NCBI GenBank assembly: GCA_002716405.1 | Contig: PBBA01000002.1 | Span: 27,954-91,953, forward strand | Direction: 5' to 3' | DNA from: Chloroflexota bacterium | GTDB lineage: Bacteria > Chloroflexota > Dehalococcoidia > UBA2979 | DNA length: 64,000 nucleotides | Shown: positions 29,049 to 38,562 of the stretch, in pieces | Layout of the letters: each line of letters begins with the position of its first letter | Numbering within the stretch: the first letter of the stretch is position 1 | Made by a program: the position numbers and the translations under genes | Notes under the pieces: model-generated | The model's input: the letters and a program-made list of their open reading frames with translations, nothing else | The model's database searches: none | What the model was told of the DNA's origin: nothing

Positions 29049-30151
29049 TCACAGTATTTCGCAAAAAAGCGACAATAAAGTCATCAATATCACCATCCAA
29101 AACTTTATCTGTATCATTAATTTCAACTTGAGTTCTGAGGTCTTTTACCATCCGGTATGGTTGCAATACATACGAACGAATTTGATTCCCCCATCCCGCT
29201 TGAACATGCTCTCCTTTTAACTTTGCCTGCTCTTCTTCAATTTTTTGAATTTCTAAATCAAGCAACTTAGATTCAAGTACTCTCAATGCACTCTCACGAT
29301 TTCTCGATTGTGAACGCTCATTTTGACAAGTTACAACTATTCCTGTTGGAAGGTGAGTAATACGAACTGCAGTATCATTTTTCTGCACATTTTGACCACC
29401 ATTTCCACTTGCTCTATAAGTATCTATACGTAATTCATCCCCATTAATATCTACATTGATATCTCCGTCAGTTGCTTCTGGAACTGTCTCAACTAGAGCA
29501 AAACTAGTATGTCGTGCATGTGATGAATCAAAAGGAGAAATCCTAACTAATCTATGCACCCCTTTTTCTGATTTCAGAAGGCCATACGCATTTTCACCAG
29601 TAATTTTTACTTCGACAGACTTAATGCCTGCCTCATCTCCACTATTTATTGCAAGGATTTGTGAACGAAAACCGCGATTATCTGACCAGCGTAAATACAT
29701 TCGTAATAACATTTCTGCCCAATCTTGAGCCTCCGTACCACCTGCTCCAGCATGGATAGAAAAAACCACATTCCGATGGTCATACTCATCACCTAGAATA
29801 AGACCCAATTCTAATGATTCAAATTCCTTGTTTATGATACCTAGTTCATTATTTAAATCATCTTGCAATAAATCACGTTCATCTGGAGAGGCCTCACCAA
29901 CTAGAGAAAGCAAATCTTGAATTTCAGATAACTTAAATTCAAGTGATTGCCAAGTATTAATTATACCTTCAAGTTTTGATATTTCTTTCATTACACCTTG
30001 AGCATAATTACGATCGCTCCACAGATCGGGAGCTTCAGCAGTTTTTTTTAGCTCGTCTAAACGATTCTGGTGTTGTGACAAGTCAAAGCCGCACCTGTAT
30101 GTCACGGACTTTTTGTAAAAGTTCAGCTACTTTTTGTTCGATTTCTTGCAT
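29041..30151 (-). CDS. prfB: Peptide chain release factor 2, with programmed +1 frameshift
   Basis: Recognises UGA and UAA. Translation starts at ATG 30151 and reads 22 codons (MQEIEQKVAELLQKV...) to an in-frame UGA at 30085-30083. The site reads CTT TGA C, with the SD-like AGGTG three bases upstream of CTT, the same arrangement as in E. coli. A +1 shift on CTT continues as Asp-Leu-Ser in the long frame, giving 369 residues against 365 in E. coli. Codon-recognition tripeptide SPF and the GGQ motif (SGNGGQNVQKN) are present. RF2 level sets its own frameshifting. The stop overlaps the start of the downstream peptidase gene. Confidence 0.96.
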
Positions 30152-30183
30152 AACACAATTTTCCTATGGAAAAACACTATTGA

Positions 30184-31065
30184 CTAGTATTTAAGTTCTC
30201 TTGCATTCAACGTGTTCTTTAATAGCATTGCTCGGGTAATCGGACCCACACCTCCAGGGACAGGGGTGATGGCACTAGTCACCATCTTGACATTTTCAAA
30301 ATCAACATCACCTACTAATCTATACCCTTGCTTTCTAGAAAGATCATCAACACGATTAACACCTACATCTATCACGACTGCACCTGGACGAACCATATCT
30401 GCTGTGACAGTATTAGGATGCCCTGTAGCAGCGACTATAATATCAGCGTTTGAAGTCACCTCTTTTAGATTCTTTGTGCCTGTATGTGCAATTGTGACTG
30501 TTGCATTACCACGTGTATTTTTTTGTGCAAGGAGTAATGCTAATGGTTTACCCACCAAATTCGAACGACCAATAATTACAATATTTTCCCCATCAATATT
30601 AATGTTACTCCGAACTATCAATTCTCTTACTGCTGCAGGAGTTGCAGGAATGAACCGAGGGACCCCTTGAAGTAAAAGTCCTAAATTGACAGGATGTAAA
30701 CCGTCAACATCTTTATCTGGAGACAAGTGAAAATCGATTGCATCTGAATCTAAATGCGAAGGCAAAGGTTTTTGAAGAATAGCAGCATCAGTTTGATCAT
30801 CAGCATTTACCTTATCAATTAGATCGATGACTTCGCTCATTGTTACTGAGTCATTAAGTTGAGAAAGAGAACCAGTTATCCCTACTTCCGAGCAATCTTT
30901 TAATTTCAATCGGACATATGTCTCTGAAGCAGTATTACTCCCGATCATTATCACGTGTAGATGTGGAGCTCTTAAACCATCACGAACCATTAGTTCCACA
31001 TCCCGTTTAATCTCGGAACGTATCTTTGTAGCTATAGCATTTCCATCAAGAATATGTGATTTCAT
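30184..31065 (-). CDS. folD: Methylenetetrahydrofolate dehydrogenase / cyclohydrolase
   Basis: Bifunctional enzyme interconverting 5,10-methylene-, methenyl- and 10-formyl-tetrahydrofolate. It has 293 residues from ATG 31065. Family signatures are the catalytic YVRLKLKDCSEVGI, ILQKPLPSHLDSD, KDVDGLHPVNLGLL, the NADP loop VIGRSNLVGKPLALLL and the C-terminal TPVPGGVGPITRAML. A longer frame exists upstream, but homologues start at MKSHILDGNAIA. It lies 32 bp upstream of prfB and diverges from acpS over 65 bp containing a palindrome that touches its start codon. Confidence 0.95.
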   Translation of the reverse strand: MKSHILDGNAIATKIRSEIKRDVELMVRDGLRAPHLHVIMIGSNTASETYVRLKLKDCSEVGITGSLSQLNDSVTMSEVIDLIDKVNADDQTDAAILQKPLPSHLDSDAIDFHLSPDKDVDGLHPVNLGLLLQGVPRFIPATPAAVRELIVRSNINIDGENIVIIGRSNLVGKPLALLLAQKNTRGNATVTIAHTGTKNLKEVTSNADIIVAATGHPNTVTADMVRPGAVVIDVGVNRVDDLSRKQGYRLVGDVDFENVKMVTSAITPVPGGVGPITRAMLLKNTLNARELKY

Positions 31066-31080
31066 ACAATATCTATTGTA
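31065..31080. promoter_or_regulatory. Perfect 16-bp inverted repeat at the folD start codon
   Basis: TACAATA (31065-31071), TC, TATTGTA (31074-31080) in the divergent folD-acpS gap; its first base is the A of the folD ATG on the minus strand. On the minus strand it contains TACAAT, a possible -10 element. It may be an operator for one or both genes. Confidence 0.35.
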
Positions 31081-31130
31081 GCCTATATAAACCATGAAAC
31101 ATCAATTTTAGTGATACATTAGGTTTCTAC

Positions 31131-31610
31131 ATGAGTACGCATGCTATTGGAATAGACTTAATCGAAATCGATCGCGTTCGCCGTGTTTTTCAAAAACATC
31201 CCATACGTTTCATAAATCGAGTTTATACACCAGCAGAGGCGGCTTTTTGCAGAGGTAGAGTTCCCGAGTTAGCTGCAAGATTTTCCGGTAAAGAAGCTGT
31301 GATGAAGGCTTTAGGAACAGGTGCAAGATCTGTTGCATGGCGAGATATAGAAATTTTACCTGACAAACGTGGTAAACCACTAGTCTACCTCTATGGGGGT
31401 GCCAAGCAAAGATCCGACATCATTGGCCTTGAAGCAATAGATATTACACTGACCCATTTAGATTCTTTTGCAATGGCAGCTGTTGTATGCACGCAGAAAC
31501 AACGTGAAGAACCACCGGAAATATCACGCAAAAATTTAATCGAACGGTTAAAATCACGTGGATTACTTGCCAATATACCTGACATCGAACAATTGCCAGA
31601 AGAAATATAA
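31131..31610 (+). CDS. acpS: Holo-[acyl-carrier-protein] synthase
   Basis: Transfers 4'-phosphopantetheine from CoA to acyl carrier protein. It has 159 residues; the AcpS core of about 120 residues carries both metal and CoA motifs, IGIDLIEIDR (Asp9) and RFSGKEAVMKALGTG. The last 35 residues (from about PPEISRKN) form a charged extension not found in most AcpS. It leads a run of nnr, fabD, fabF, fabF in the same direction, consistent with fatty-acid synthesis; the acyl carrier protein gene itself is not in the window. Confidence 0.93.
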   Translation: MSTHAIGIDLIEIDRVRRVFQKHPIRFINRVYTPAEAAFCRGRVPELAARFSGKEAVMKALGTGARSVAWRDIEILPDKRGKPLVYLYGGAKQRSDIIGLEAIDITLTHLDSFAMAAVVCTQKQREEPPEISRKNLIERLKSRGLLANIPDIEQLPEEI

Positions 31611-31625
31611 GGAAAGAACGTTGTC

Positions 31626-33311
31626 ATGAAAAAGATCGTTACAACAAAACAGATGCAATCATTAGAAAGCGATGCCATCACGAGCGGGAAAAGTGAAAGA
31701 GAGCTTCAATTAGAAGCCGGGTTAGCAGCAGCACAAGAAGCATGGATGAGTGTCGGTGCTATGCCTGAAAGAGGAATTTTATTACTGATAGGTCCTGGAA
31801 AAAATGGTAAAGATGGGCTCATAGCCGCTAACCAACTAACAAAATGGGGTGCAACACCTTTTGTGTACCTCTTAAGAGAACTAAATATTGATGATGATGA
31901 TTGGAAAGAATACCAAGAAAGTGAAATGCCCTATGCAATTGCAACAGAAGATACTGAACTACAACGTTTAGAGTTTGTACTTAATGAAGCAGCACTTATT
32001 GTAGATGCACTACTTGGAATCGGAATGGATCCAGAAATTAGACCTTTAGATGAAAATTTATCTGAAATCACAAAGCGAGTAAACCAAACAAAAGAAAATA
32101 TCGTAAAGCCGCATATACTTTCTCTCGATATACCTACAGGTATAAATGCAGATAATGGCTATACAGATCCTAATGCCGTCAAAGCTGATTCCACTATTAC
32201 ATTTGGATATGCAAAAATGGGATTATATTGTTTCCCCGGACGTGAAAATGTAGGAAGAATAATCCCTGTCGATATAGGGCTACCAAGCAATACAAGACAC
32301 ATACTACCGTACGAAACATTAGAGCTCAGTGAGTTAAAAGCATTTATGCCTGAACGCCCTATAACTGCACACAAAGGGACTTTTGGAGTTGTAACAATTG
32401 TAGGAGGCTCTTTACAATATCCTGGAGCTATTCGATTAGCTGGAGAAGCTGCAGCAAGATCGGGGGCAGGCTTAGTACAAATTGCCGCACCAGATCATAT
32501 TCAGGCACTGATAACAAACGGACTACCTGACGTAATCCATGAACCTTTACCAACTACAGGAAATTCATTAGATACTTCTGCTGCAATTACAGTTTTACGA
32601 GCTCTTGATAAGAAAAAAACTCGCGCCCTTCTCATTGGACCTGGCTTAGGGCATACTGCCGTCACAACTAAATTTGTTCATTCTATTATCACTAGTTTAA
32701 GTGAGAGAAATTTTCTAAATGGCGTAATACTCGATGCCGACGCATTAAATATTCTTCCAGAAATACAAAATTGGTCTACGAATCTACAAACACCTCTAAT
32801 AATTACCCCTCATCCAGGAGAAATGTCTCGCTTACTGGGAATAGACATTGATTCCATTCAAAAAAATCGTCTAGAAACAGCACTCTCTTATGCAACACAC
32901 ATCAATGGAGTAGTAGTACTCAAAGGAGCAGGTACTATCATTGCCTCTCCAGATGGTCGAGCAAGAATATCAGAATTTGCTTCACCGGTATTAGCAAAAG
33001 GAGGTACTGGGGATATACTCGCAGGCATTATATCGGGGTTAGTTGCACAAAATGTCGAACCTTTTGAAGCAGCATCACTTGGTGTTTACTTACATGCCGA
33101 TATGGGAAGAAGAGTTGCAGAAAATTATGGTACAGCCTCTGGAATTGCACAAGATTTACTGAAAGTAATGCCTACATCAAGAAAAATGCTTGATGGTATA
33201 GAAACATCAATAATAGACACTTTTGGACGTAATTCTTTATTCCCCGATACAATAAAACAAGATCAATCCGAAGAACAATTCATGACAGATTTGACTCATA
33301 ATTTGGATTAA
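31626..33311 (+). CDS. nnr: Bifunctional NAD(P)H-hydrate epimerase / ADP-dependent dehydratase
   Basis: Repairs hydrated NADH and NADPH. It has 561 residues: N-terminal YjeF epimerase domain (about 1-220, LIGPGKNGKDGLIAANQL) and C-terminal ribokinase-like dehydratase (about 235-510) with HKGTFGVVTIVGGS, the TPHPGEMSRLL segment and KGGTGDILAGIISG, which holds the catalytic Asp. About 50 residues extend past the usual end. GGAAAG precedes the ATG. It follows acpS by 15 bp; the acpS-nnr pairing is common in bacteria. Confidence 0.95.
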   Translation: MKKIVTTKQMQSLESDAITSGKSERELQLEAGLAAAQEAWMSVGAMPERGILLLIGPGKNGKDGLIAANQLTKWGATPFVYLLRELNIDDDDWKEYQESEMPYAIATEDTELQRLEFVLNEAALIVDALLGIGMDPEIRPLDENLSEITKRVNQTKENIVKPHILSLDIPTGINADNGYTDPNAVKADSTITFGYAKMGLYCFPGRENVGRIIPVDIGLPSNTRHILPYETLELSELKAFMPERPITAHKGTFGVVTIVGGSLQYPGAIRLAGEAAARSGAGLVQIAAPDHIQALITNGLPDVIHEPLPTTGNSLDTSAAITVLRALDKKKTRALLIGPGLGHTAVTTKFVHSIITSLSERNFLNGVILDADALNILPEIQNWSTNLQTPLIITPHPGEMSRLLGIDIDSIQKNRLETALSYATHINGVVVLKGAGTIIASPDGRARISEFASPVLAKGGTGDILAGIISGLVAQNVEPFEAASLGVYLHADMGRRVAENYGTASGIAQDLLKVMPTSRKMLDGIETSIIDTFGRNSLFPDTIKQDQSEEQFMTDLTHNLD

Positions 33312-33357
33312 ATTGCTACACTTCACAAAACGCTAAAAGGATGAAAGAGGGCATTTT

Positions 33358-34356
33358 TTGAATAATTGCCTTGATGAAAATTCAAAAGCCAAACCAATTG
33401 CACTAGTCTTTCCGGGGCAAGGATCACAGTCACCTGGTATGGGTGCTTTAATTTATAAAAATTCAAAAAATGCCCGCCTCACATTTGAAGAAGCCAGCGA
33501 TATAACAAATATTGATATGGCAAAAATATGCTTTAAAGGTACAGCCGATGATTTAGCAGAAACACGACTAACACAGCCGGCTGTATTAACTACTTCTATT
33601 GCTTTCCTACGAGCGATGAATGAAAAATTAGAAGAAAAAAATATCGTAATTAAGCCAAAATTATTAGGAGGCCATTCATTGGGGATGTTTAGCGCTACCG
33701 TTGCGGCACAAACATTTTCATTTCAAGATGCATTAGGAATGATTATTGATAGAGCTCAGCTGATGAGTGACTTCAACAAGGAACGGCCAGTAGGTATGGC
33801 ATCAATTATTGGTTTAGATTTTGAAAAAGTAAGTAAAATTTGTAGTCAAGCTACTTACTCAGAACAAAATAGAGTTGATATTGCCAACTTAAACCTTAAT
33901 TCACAAATCGTAATTAGTGGTGATTTAAATGCACTCACTAAAGCAATGCAACTAGCACGAGAACTCCAAGCACGTGCTATACAATTAAAAGTTAAAGTTT
34001 CTAGTCACACACCATTACATTCTGAGCAATCGAAAGAATTTAAAAAACTTATTAAAGATGTGAATTTTGATGATCCACAAATCCCAATTATTTCGAATAA
34101 CACTTCAAAGTTACTGACCACAGCTCAAGCGATCAGGCATGAATTTGAAAATCAACTTCATTCACCTGTGTATTGGACAGAAAATGTACAACAAATGATT
34201 CTAGAAGAAGTACAAACAATCATAGAAGTAGGCCCTGGGCACGTGTTATCAAGAATGGTAAAAAAAATATCAGACAAACTAATTGCAGTATCTCTAGATG
34301 ATGCGCATGATGAACCTATACCAATATCTGTACTCCCTGAAGTTATAATGAGCTAA
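33358..34356 (+). CDS. fabD: Malonyl-CoA:ACP transacylase
   Basis: Loads malonyl groups onto acyl carrier protein. It has 332 residues. FPGQGSQSPGMG near the N-terminus, the nucleophile elbow GGHSLGMFSA with Ser107, and the C-terminal IEVGPGHVLSRMVKKI are family marks. It starts with TTG at 33358, supported by GAGGG six bases upstream; no ATG gives a full N-terminus. The stop overlaps the first base of the next gene's ATG (TAATG). Confidence 0.94.
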   Translation: MNNCLDENSKAKPIALVFPGQGSQSPGMGALIYKNSKNARLTFEEASDITNIDMAKICFKGTADDLAETRLTQPAVLTTSIAFLRAMNEKLEEKNIVIKPKLLGGHSLGMFSATVAAQTFSFQDALGMIIDRAQLMSDFNKERPVGMASIIGLDFEKVSKICSQATYSEQNRVDIANLNLNSQIVISGDLNALTKAMQLARELQARAIQLKVKVSSHTPLHSEQSKEFKKLIKDVNFDDPQIPIISNNTSKLLTTAQAIRHEFENQLHSPVYWTENVQQMILEEVQTIIEVGPGHVLSRMVKKISDKLIAVSLDDAHDEPIPISVLPEVIMS

Positions 34357-35600
34357 TGTCTGAAAGCGTTGTAGTCACTGGCATAGGTATGATCACTCCA
34401 GTTGGAGGAGATACTAGTGTTACATGGGAAAATTTAAAATCAGGACAATCTGGGATATCTCAAATTACCCGCTTCGATGCGTCTGACTATGAATTTCCGA
34501 TAGCAGGCGAAGTGAAGAATTTTGACCCGAAAGAATATTTAGACTCCAAAACTCTTAGGAGAGTAGATCTCTCAACTGCATTCGCTGTAGCAGCATGCAA
34601 AGAAGCACTACTTGATGCATCCATTGATATTAACTCTGAAAATCCTAAATCTATTGGAATTATATTAGGCACCGGAATGGGTGGAGCACACTTAATGATA
34701 GATCAGCAACGCATCCTTGAAGAAAAAGGGCCACGTAGAATATCACCATTCCTTATCTCACATTTTTTACCGGATAGCGCGACTGGGATAATAGCAATGG
34801 AGCTAGGCGCGAGAGGTCCTAATTTCGCTATAACTGCTGCATGTGCCACTGGCGGCACAGCAATTGGTGAAGCGGCAGAAATAATAGCAAGAGGTGAAGC
34901 TGAAATTATAATCAGTGGAGGATATGAGGCACCCCTACAACCCATCTATTATGCAGGGTTTTCTGCAATGAAAGCCTTAGCATCGCACAAAGATCCTACC
35001 AAAGCTCTACGACCTTTTGATGCAAATAGAAATGGATTTATATTAGGCGAGGGTGCTGGAATTCTGGTACTAGAATCACTGACTCATGCACAAAAAAGAA
35101 ATGCCCAAATATATGCACATTGGTTAGGTGGTGGAACCGCTAATGACGCATACGATATGGTTGCTGCTGATGATAATGGCCGAGGAATTGGAGATGCTAT
35201 GGAAAATGCACTCAACCGAGCACGTCTTAATATTGACCAAATCGACTATATCAATGCACATGGAACCAGTACGCCATTAAATGATCGTGTTGAAACTTCT
35301 GCAATTAATAGAATATTTAAATCTGAGGCAAAAAAACTTATGGTTTCAAGTACAAAATCTATGCATGGACATATGATGGGTGCTGCGGGTGCTGTCGAAG
35401 CTGCAATTTGTGCACTAGTTTGCCGAGATGGAATTGTACCACCCACTATTAATTACGAAACCCCTGATCCTGATTGCGATCTAGACTATGTCCCAAATGA
35501 GTCACGAAATGTGAAAATTAATAATGTCATGAGTACATCAGTAGGGTTAGGTGGCCACAATTCTGCTTTGATATTCGGAACTGCCGAAAGGAAACAATGA
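34356..35600 (+). CDS. fabF: Beta-ketoacyl-ACP synthase II (first of a tandem pair)
   Basis: Condensing enzyme of fatty-acid elongation. It has 414 residues with the complete Cys-His-His triad: Cys163 in TAACATGGTA, His in NAHGTSTPLND, His in KSMHGHMMGAAGA, together with the Lys of the SSTKS motif. The start VVVTGIGMITPVGGD is typical. It abuts fabD and overlaps the second fabF by 4 bp. The two copies are equal in length and clearly paralogous but differ in active-site neighbourhood, which suggests different chain-length roles, or KAS I- versus KAS II-like roles. Confidence 0.94.
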   Translation: MSESVVVTGIGMITPVGGDTSVTWENLKSGQSGISQITRFDASDYEFPIAGEVKNFDPKEYLDSKTLRRVDLSTAFAVAACKEALLDASIDINSENPKSIGIILGTGMGGAHLMIDQQRILEEKGPRRISPFLISHFLPDSATGIIAMELGARGPNFAITAACATGGTAIGEAAEIIARGEAEIIISGGYEAPLQPIYYAGFSAMKALASHKDPTKALRPFDANRNGFILGEGAGILVLESLTHAQKRNAQIYAHWLGGGTANDAYDMVAADDNGRGIGDAMENALNRARLNIDQIDYINAHGTSTPLNDRVETSAINRIFKSEAKKLMVSSTKSMHGHMMGAAGAVEAAICALVCRDGIVPPTINYETPDPDCDLDYVPNESRNVKINNVMSTSVGLGGHNSALIFGTAERKQ

Positions 35601-36841
35601 ACAAGAAAAGAATAGTTATAACTGGTGCTGGTCTTATAACCCCAGTTGGAATCGGTTTAGAAGAAACATGGCAATCACTGCTAAAAAACAAAAATGGAAT
35701 AGAACGTATAGTTTCATGTGATGTCAGCGACATTAGTTCTAAAATCGCAGGAGAAATAACCAATTTTAACGTAGAAAATTGGCTATCCCGAAAAGATGCA
35801 CGTCGAATGGACCGCTTTGTCCAATTAGCAATAGTTGCCGCTGACGAAGCCTTAAAACAATCGAAGTTAGATATTTCATCTAACCCTGAACAAATTGGTT
35901 GCATTATTGGATCAGGAATTGGAGGGATCGCAACCTTGGAAGATCAATTTGCAACTTTTTTTGATAAAGGGCCAAGCAGAGTTTCGCCCTTTCTTGTACC
36001 AATGTTTATTTCAGATATGGCTTCAGGACAAGTATCAATCCGAACTGGTGCACGTGGTCCTAATGTAAACACAGTCTCTGCTTGTGCTTCAGGTGCTGAC
36101 GCAATTGGAAATGCCTATGAGATATTATTGCGAGGAGATGCTGAGGCAATGATCACTGGCGGGACTGATGCAGCAGTAACTAGAATGTCATTAAGCGCCT
36201 TTGGTGCTGCACGTGCACTTTCAACTAACAGAAACCATGATCCCAGTCACGCATCTAGACCTTTTGACCAAGAACGTGATGGCTTTGTTCTTGCGGAAGG
36301 ATCAGGAGTATTAATACTTGAAACTCTTGAATCTGCTGAAAAAAATGGTGCTGAACCAATTGCTGAGATCATTGGTTATGGACAATCTGCAGATGCATTC
36401 CATGTAACACAACCTTCGGAAAATGGAGAGGGGGCAGCTCGAGCAATGAAGATAGCTTTATCTAAAGCGAATATAGAACCTCACCAAATTGGTTACATAA
36501 ATGCACATGGAACCAGTACACCTTTGAATGATAAATTTGAAACTATGTCGATCAAAAAAGTATTCGGAGAAAATGCATATTCGATACCAATCTCCTCAAC
36601 CAAATCAATGATTGGACATACATTAGGTGCTGGAGGGGGTATCGAAGCAGCAATAACTGCACTTTCCCTCAGAGATCAAAAGATTCATGGAACAAGAAAT
36701 TTGTCTATACCAGATCCAGAATGTGATCTTGACTATGTACCCGAACAATCAAGAAATATTTCATTGGACTATGCTTTATCGAACTCATTAGGGTTTGGTG
36801 GTCACAATAGTAGTTTAATTTTTAAAAAATTTACTCCCTAG
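35597..36841 (+). CDS. fabF: Beta-ketoacyl-ACP synthase II (second of a tandem pair)
   Basis: 414 residues, paralogue of the preceding gene. Cys163 lies in VSACASGADAIGNA, the first His in NAHGTSTPLNDKFE, the second in KSMIGHTLGAGGGIEAA. The Rossmann-like opening reads IVITGAGLITPVG. All catalytic residues are kept, so it should be active. It overlaps the upstream fabF by ATGA and is followed by recJ after 8 bp. No fabG or acpP is in this cluster. Confidence 0.94.
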   Translation: MNKKRIVITGAGLITPVGIGLEETWQSLLKNKNGIERIVSCDVSDISSKIAGEITNFNVENWLSRKDARRMDRFVQLAIVAADEALKQSKLDISSNPEQIGCIIGSGIGGIATLEDQFATFFDKGPSRVSPFLVPMFISDMASGQVSIRTGARGPNVNTVSACASGADAIGNAYEILLRGDAEAMITGGTDAAVTRMSLSAFGAARALSTNRNHDPSHASRPFDQERDGFVLAEGSGVLILETLESAEKNGAEPIAEIIGYGQSADAFHVTQPSENGEGAARAMKIALSKANIEPHQIGYINAHGTSTPLNDKFETMSIKKVFGENAYSIPISSTKSMIGHTLGAGGGIEAAITALSLRDQKIHGTRNLSIPDPECDLDYVPEQSRNISLDYALSNSLGFGGHNSSLIFKKFTP

Positions 36842-36849
36842 TTAGATCC

Positions 36850-38556
36850 ATGACCATAACATCTTCTAATCAGATTCAAAAGCAATGGAAAATTAGCACT
36901 CCTCCCGATTTAGATGGATTCGCTGACGCGGGAACAGGGCTACCAATATTAATACGTACTCTTTTGGCAAAAAGAGGAATCGTAAATACAGAATCTGCAC
37001 GTAATTATCTTGCAACACCAAAAAGCTTAACAGACCCCACATTAATGCCGAATATTTCGAAAGCCGTGAGTAGATTAATTCAAGCATGTGAGAACAATGA
37101 AAAAGTAGGAATATTCGGAGACTTTGATGTTGACGGAATTACCGCGACAACACTTCTTACTGAAGGATTAGGAAATCTCGGAATACAACCAATCCCTTAT
37201 ATTCCTGACCGATTCTCAGAAGGTTATGGTCCCAATATAGAGGCAATTAAAAAACTAGCAGATCAAGACGTTACCCTCTTAATTACTGCTGACTGTGGTA
37301 CTTCATCTGTAAATGAAATCGACCAAGCCAACCGGTTAGGAATGGAGGTGATAATCATCGATCATCACTCAATACCTACCGTATTACCTCCTGCTTATGC
37401 AATTGTAAACCCAAAACTAAACGGATCTTATGGCTCAGAACCTGCAGCAGTTGGAGTAGCATACAAAGTTCTCACGGTTTTATATCAAAAAATGAAGAGA
37501 CCTTATGCACACATCGAACACCAACCACTTGTTGCCTTAGGCACAATATGTGATCTTGTTCCATTAGTTGGTGAAAACCGGGACTTCGTCAGAATGGGCT
37601 TAGAAGCAATACGATCAACGAATAGACCCGGCATATTAGCACTTGCAAAGGAATCAAATTTAGAAGTATCAGAAATTACTGCTGAAACATTAGGATGGAT
37701 TTTTGGACCCAAAATTAATGCTGCTGGACGTATCAAGCACGGGGAAATAGCTCTACGACTTTTACTCACTAAGAATGAAGTAGAAGCGGAAATTCTAGCA
37801 TTAGAGCTGGCTAACCTTAACCAGCAAAGACGTCACAATACTGAAAAAGCTATCATACTATTGTCCAAAAAAATTAATCACTCAGATATGCAAAAACCAT
37901 TGATCATCACTGGAGATTCAACAATTTCTAGTGGCATCGTAGGGTTGGCAGCAGCGAAAATAGCTGAACAATTTTCACGTCCATCTATAGTCATGGAAAT
38001 CGGAGAACATGAATCAAGAGGGTCATGTCGTTCAGCAAATGGCTTTAACATCGTAGAACTTCTACAGCGCCATAAGGATCTGTTCATAAAATTTGGAGGC
38101 CATCATGGTGCTGCAGGTTTCACTATTAACTCTGAACGTATAACTGAATTAAAGAATAGATTTTTCAAAGATGCAAATCTCCATTTCAACTTGAATGAAT
38201 TAAATTCTGAGCTAGAAATTGATGAATACCTCGAACTAAACAATAATCACCATCAAACAATGCAGTGGCTTGATCTAATGGGACCTTATGGAATAGGTAA
38301 CAAAGTTCCTGTATTTTTGTCAGAGAAAATACAGATTGTGGGTAAATCATCTGTAGGGAAAAATAAAGAACATCTTCAATTGAAATTAATACATCAGGAA
38401 CAATCTTGGGACGCTATTCATTTCAACAGTTCTTACCACGACTTAAAAATTGATGAATACATAGATATTGTTTTTTCATTGGAACACAATAATTTTAGAG
38501 GCAAAAAGAAACTCCAATTACAAATTAAAGACTTGAAAAGATCGAATACTGAGTAA
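36850..38556 (+). CDS. recJ: Single-stranded-DNA-specific exonuclease RecJ
   Basis: 5'-3' exonuclease of recombination and mismatch repair. It has 568 residues, close to E. coli (577). DHH-domain motifs are visible: IFGDFDVDGITATTLL, LITADCGTSSVNEI, IIIDHHSIP, and the DHHA1 motif KFGGHHGAAGFTI at about residues 415-430. A C-terminal OB-fold follows. The ATG has no clear ribosome site, but it is 8 bp from fabF, so it is probably coupled. It converges on the hypothetical gene with a 6-bp gap. Confidence 0.94.
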   Translation: MTITSSNQIQKQWKISTPPDLDGFADAGTGLPILIRTLLAKRGIVNTESARNYLATPKSLTDPTLMPNISKAVSRLIQACENNEKVGIFGDFDVDGITATTLLTEGLGNLGIQPIPYIPDRFSEGYGPNIEAIKKLADQDVTLLITADCGTSSVNEIDQANRLGMEVIIIDHHSIPTVLPPAYAIVNPKLNGSYGSEPAAVGVAYKVLTVLYQKMKRPYAHIEHQPLVALGTICDLVPLVGENRDFVRMGLEAIRSTNRPGILALAKESNLEVSEITAETLGWIFGPKINAAGRIKHGEIALRLLLTKNEVEAEILALELANLNQQRRHNTEKAIILLSKKINHSDMQKPLIITGDSTISSGIVGLAAAKIAEQFSRPSIVMEIGEHESRGSCRSANGFNIVELLQRHKDLFIKFGGHHGAAGFTINSERITELKNRFFKDANLHFNLNELNSELEIDEYLELNNNHHQTMQWLDLMGPYGIGNKVPVFLSEKIQIVGKSSVGKNKEHLQLKLIHQEQSWDAIHFNSSYHDLKIDEYIDIVFSLEHNNFRGKKKLQLQIKDLKRSNTE

Positions 38557-38562
38557 ATCTAA

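Noticed and set aside
30083-30105. GTG start giving an N-terminus MTYRCGF for release factor 2
   Set aside because: This is the shifted frame running back over the frameshift site; the conserved N-terminal helix is encoded upstream in the zero frame from ATG 30151.
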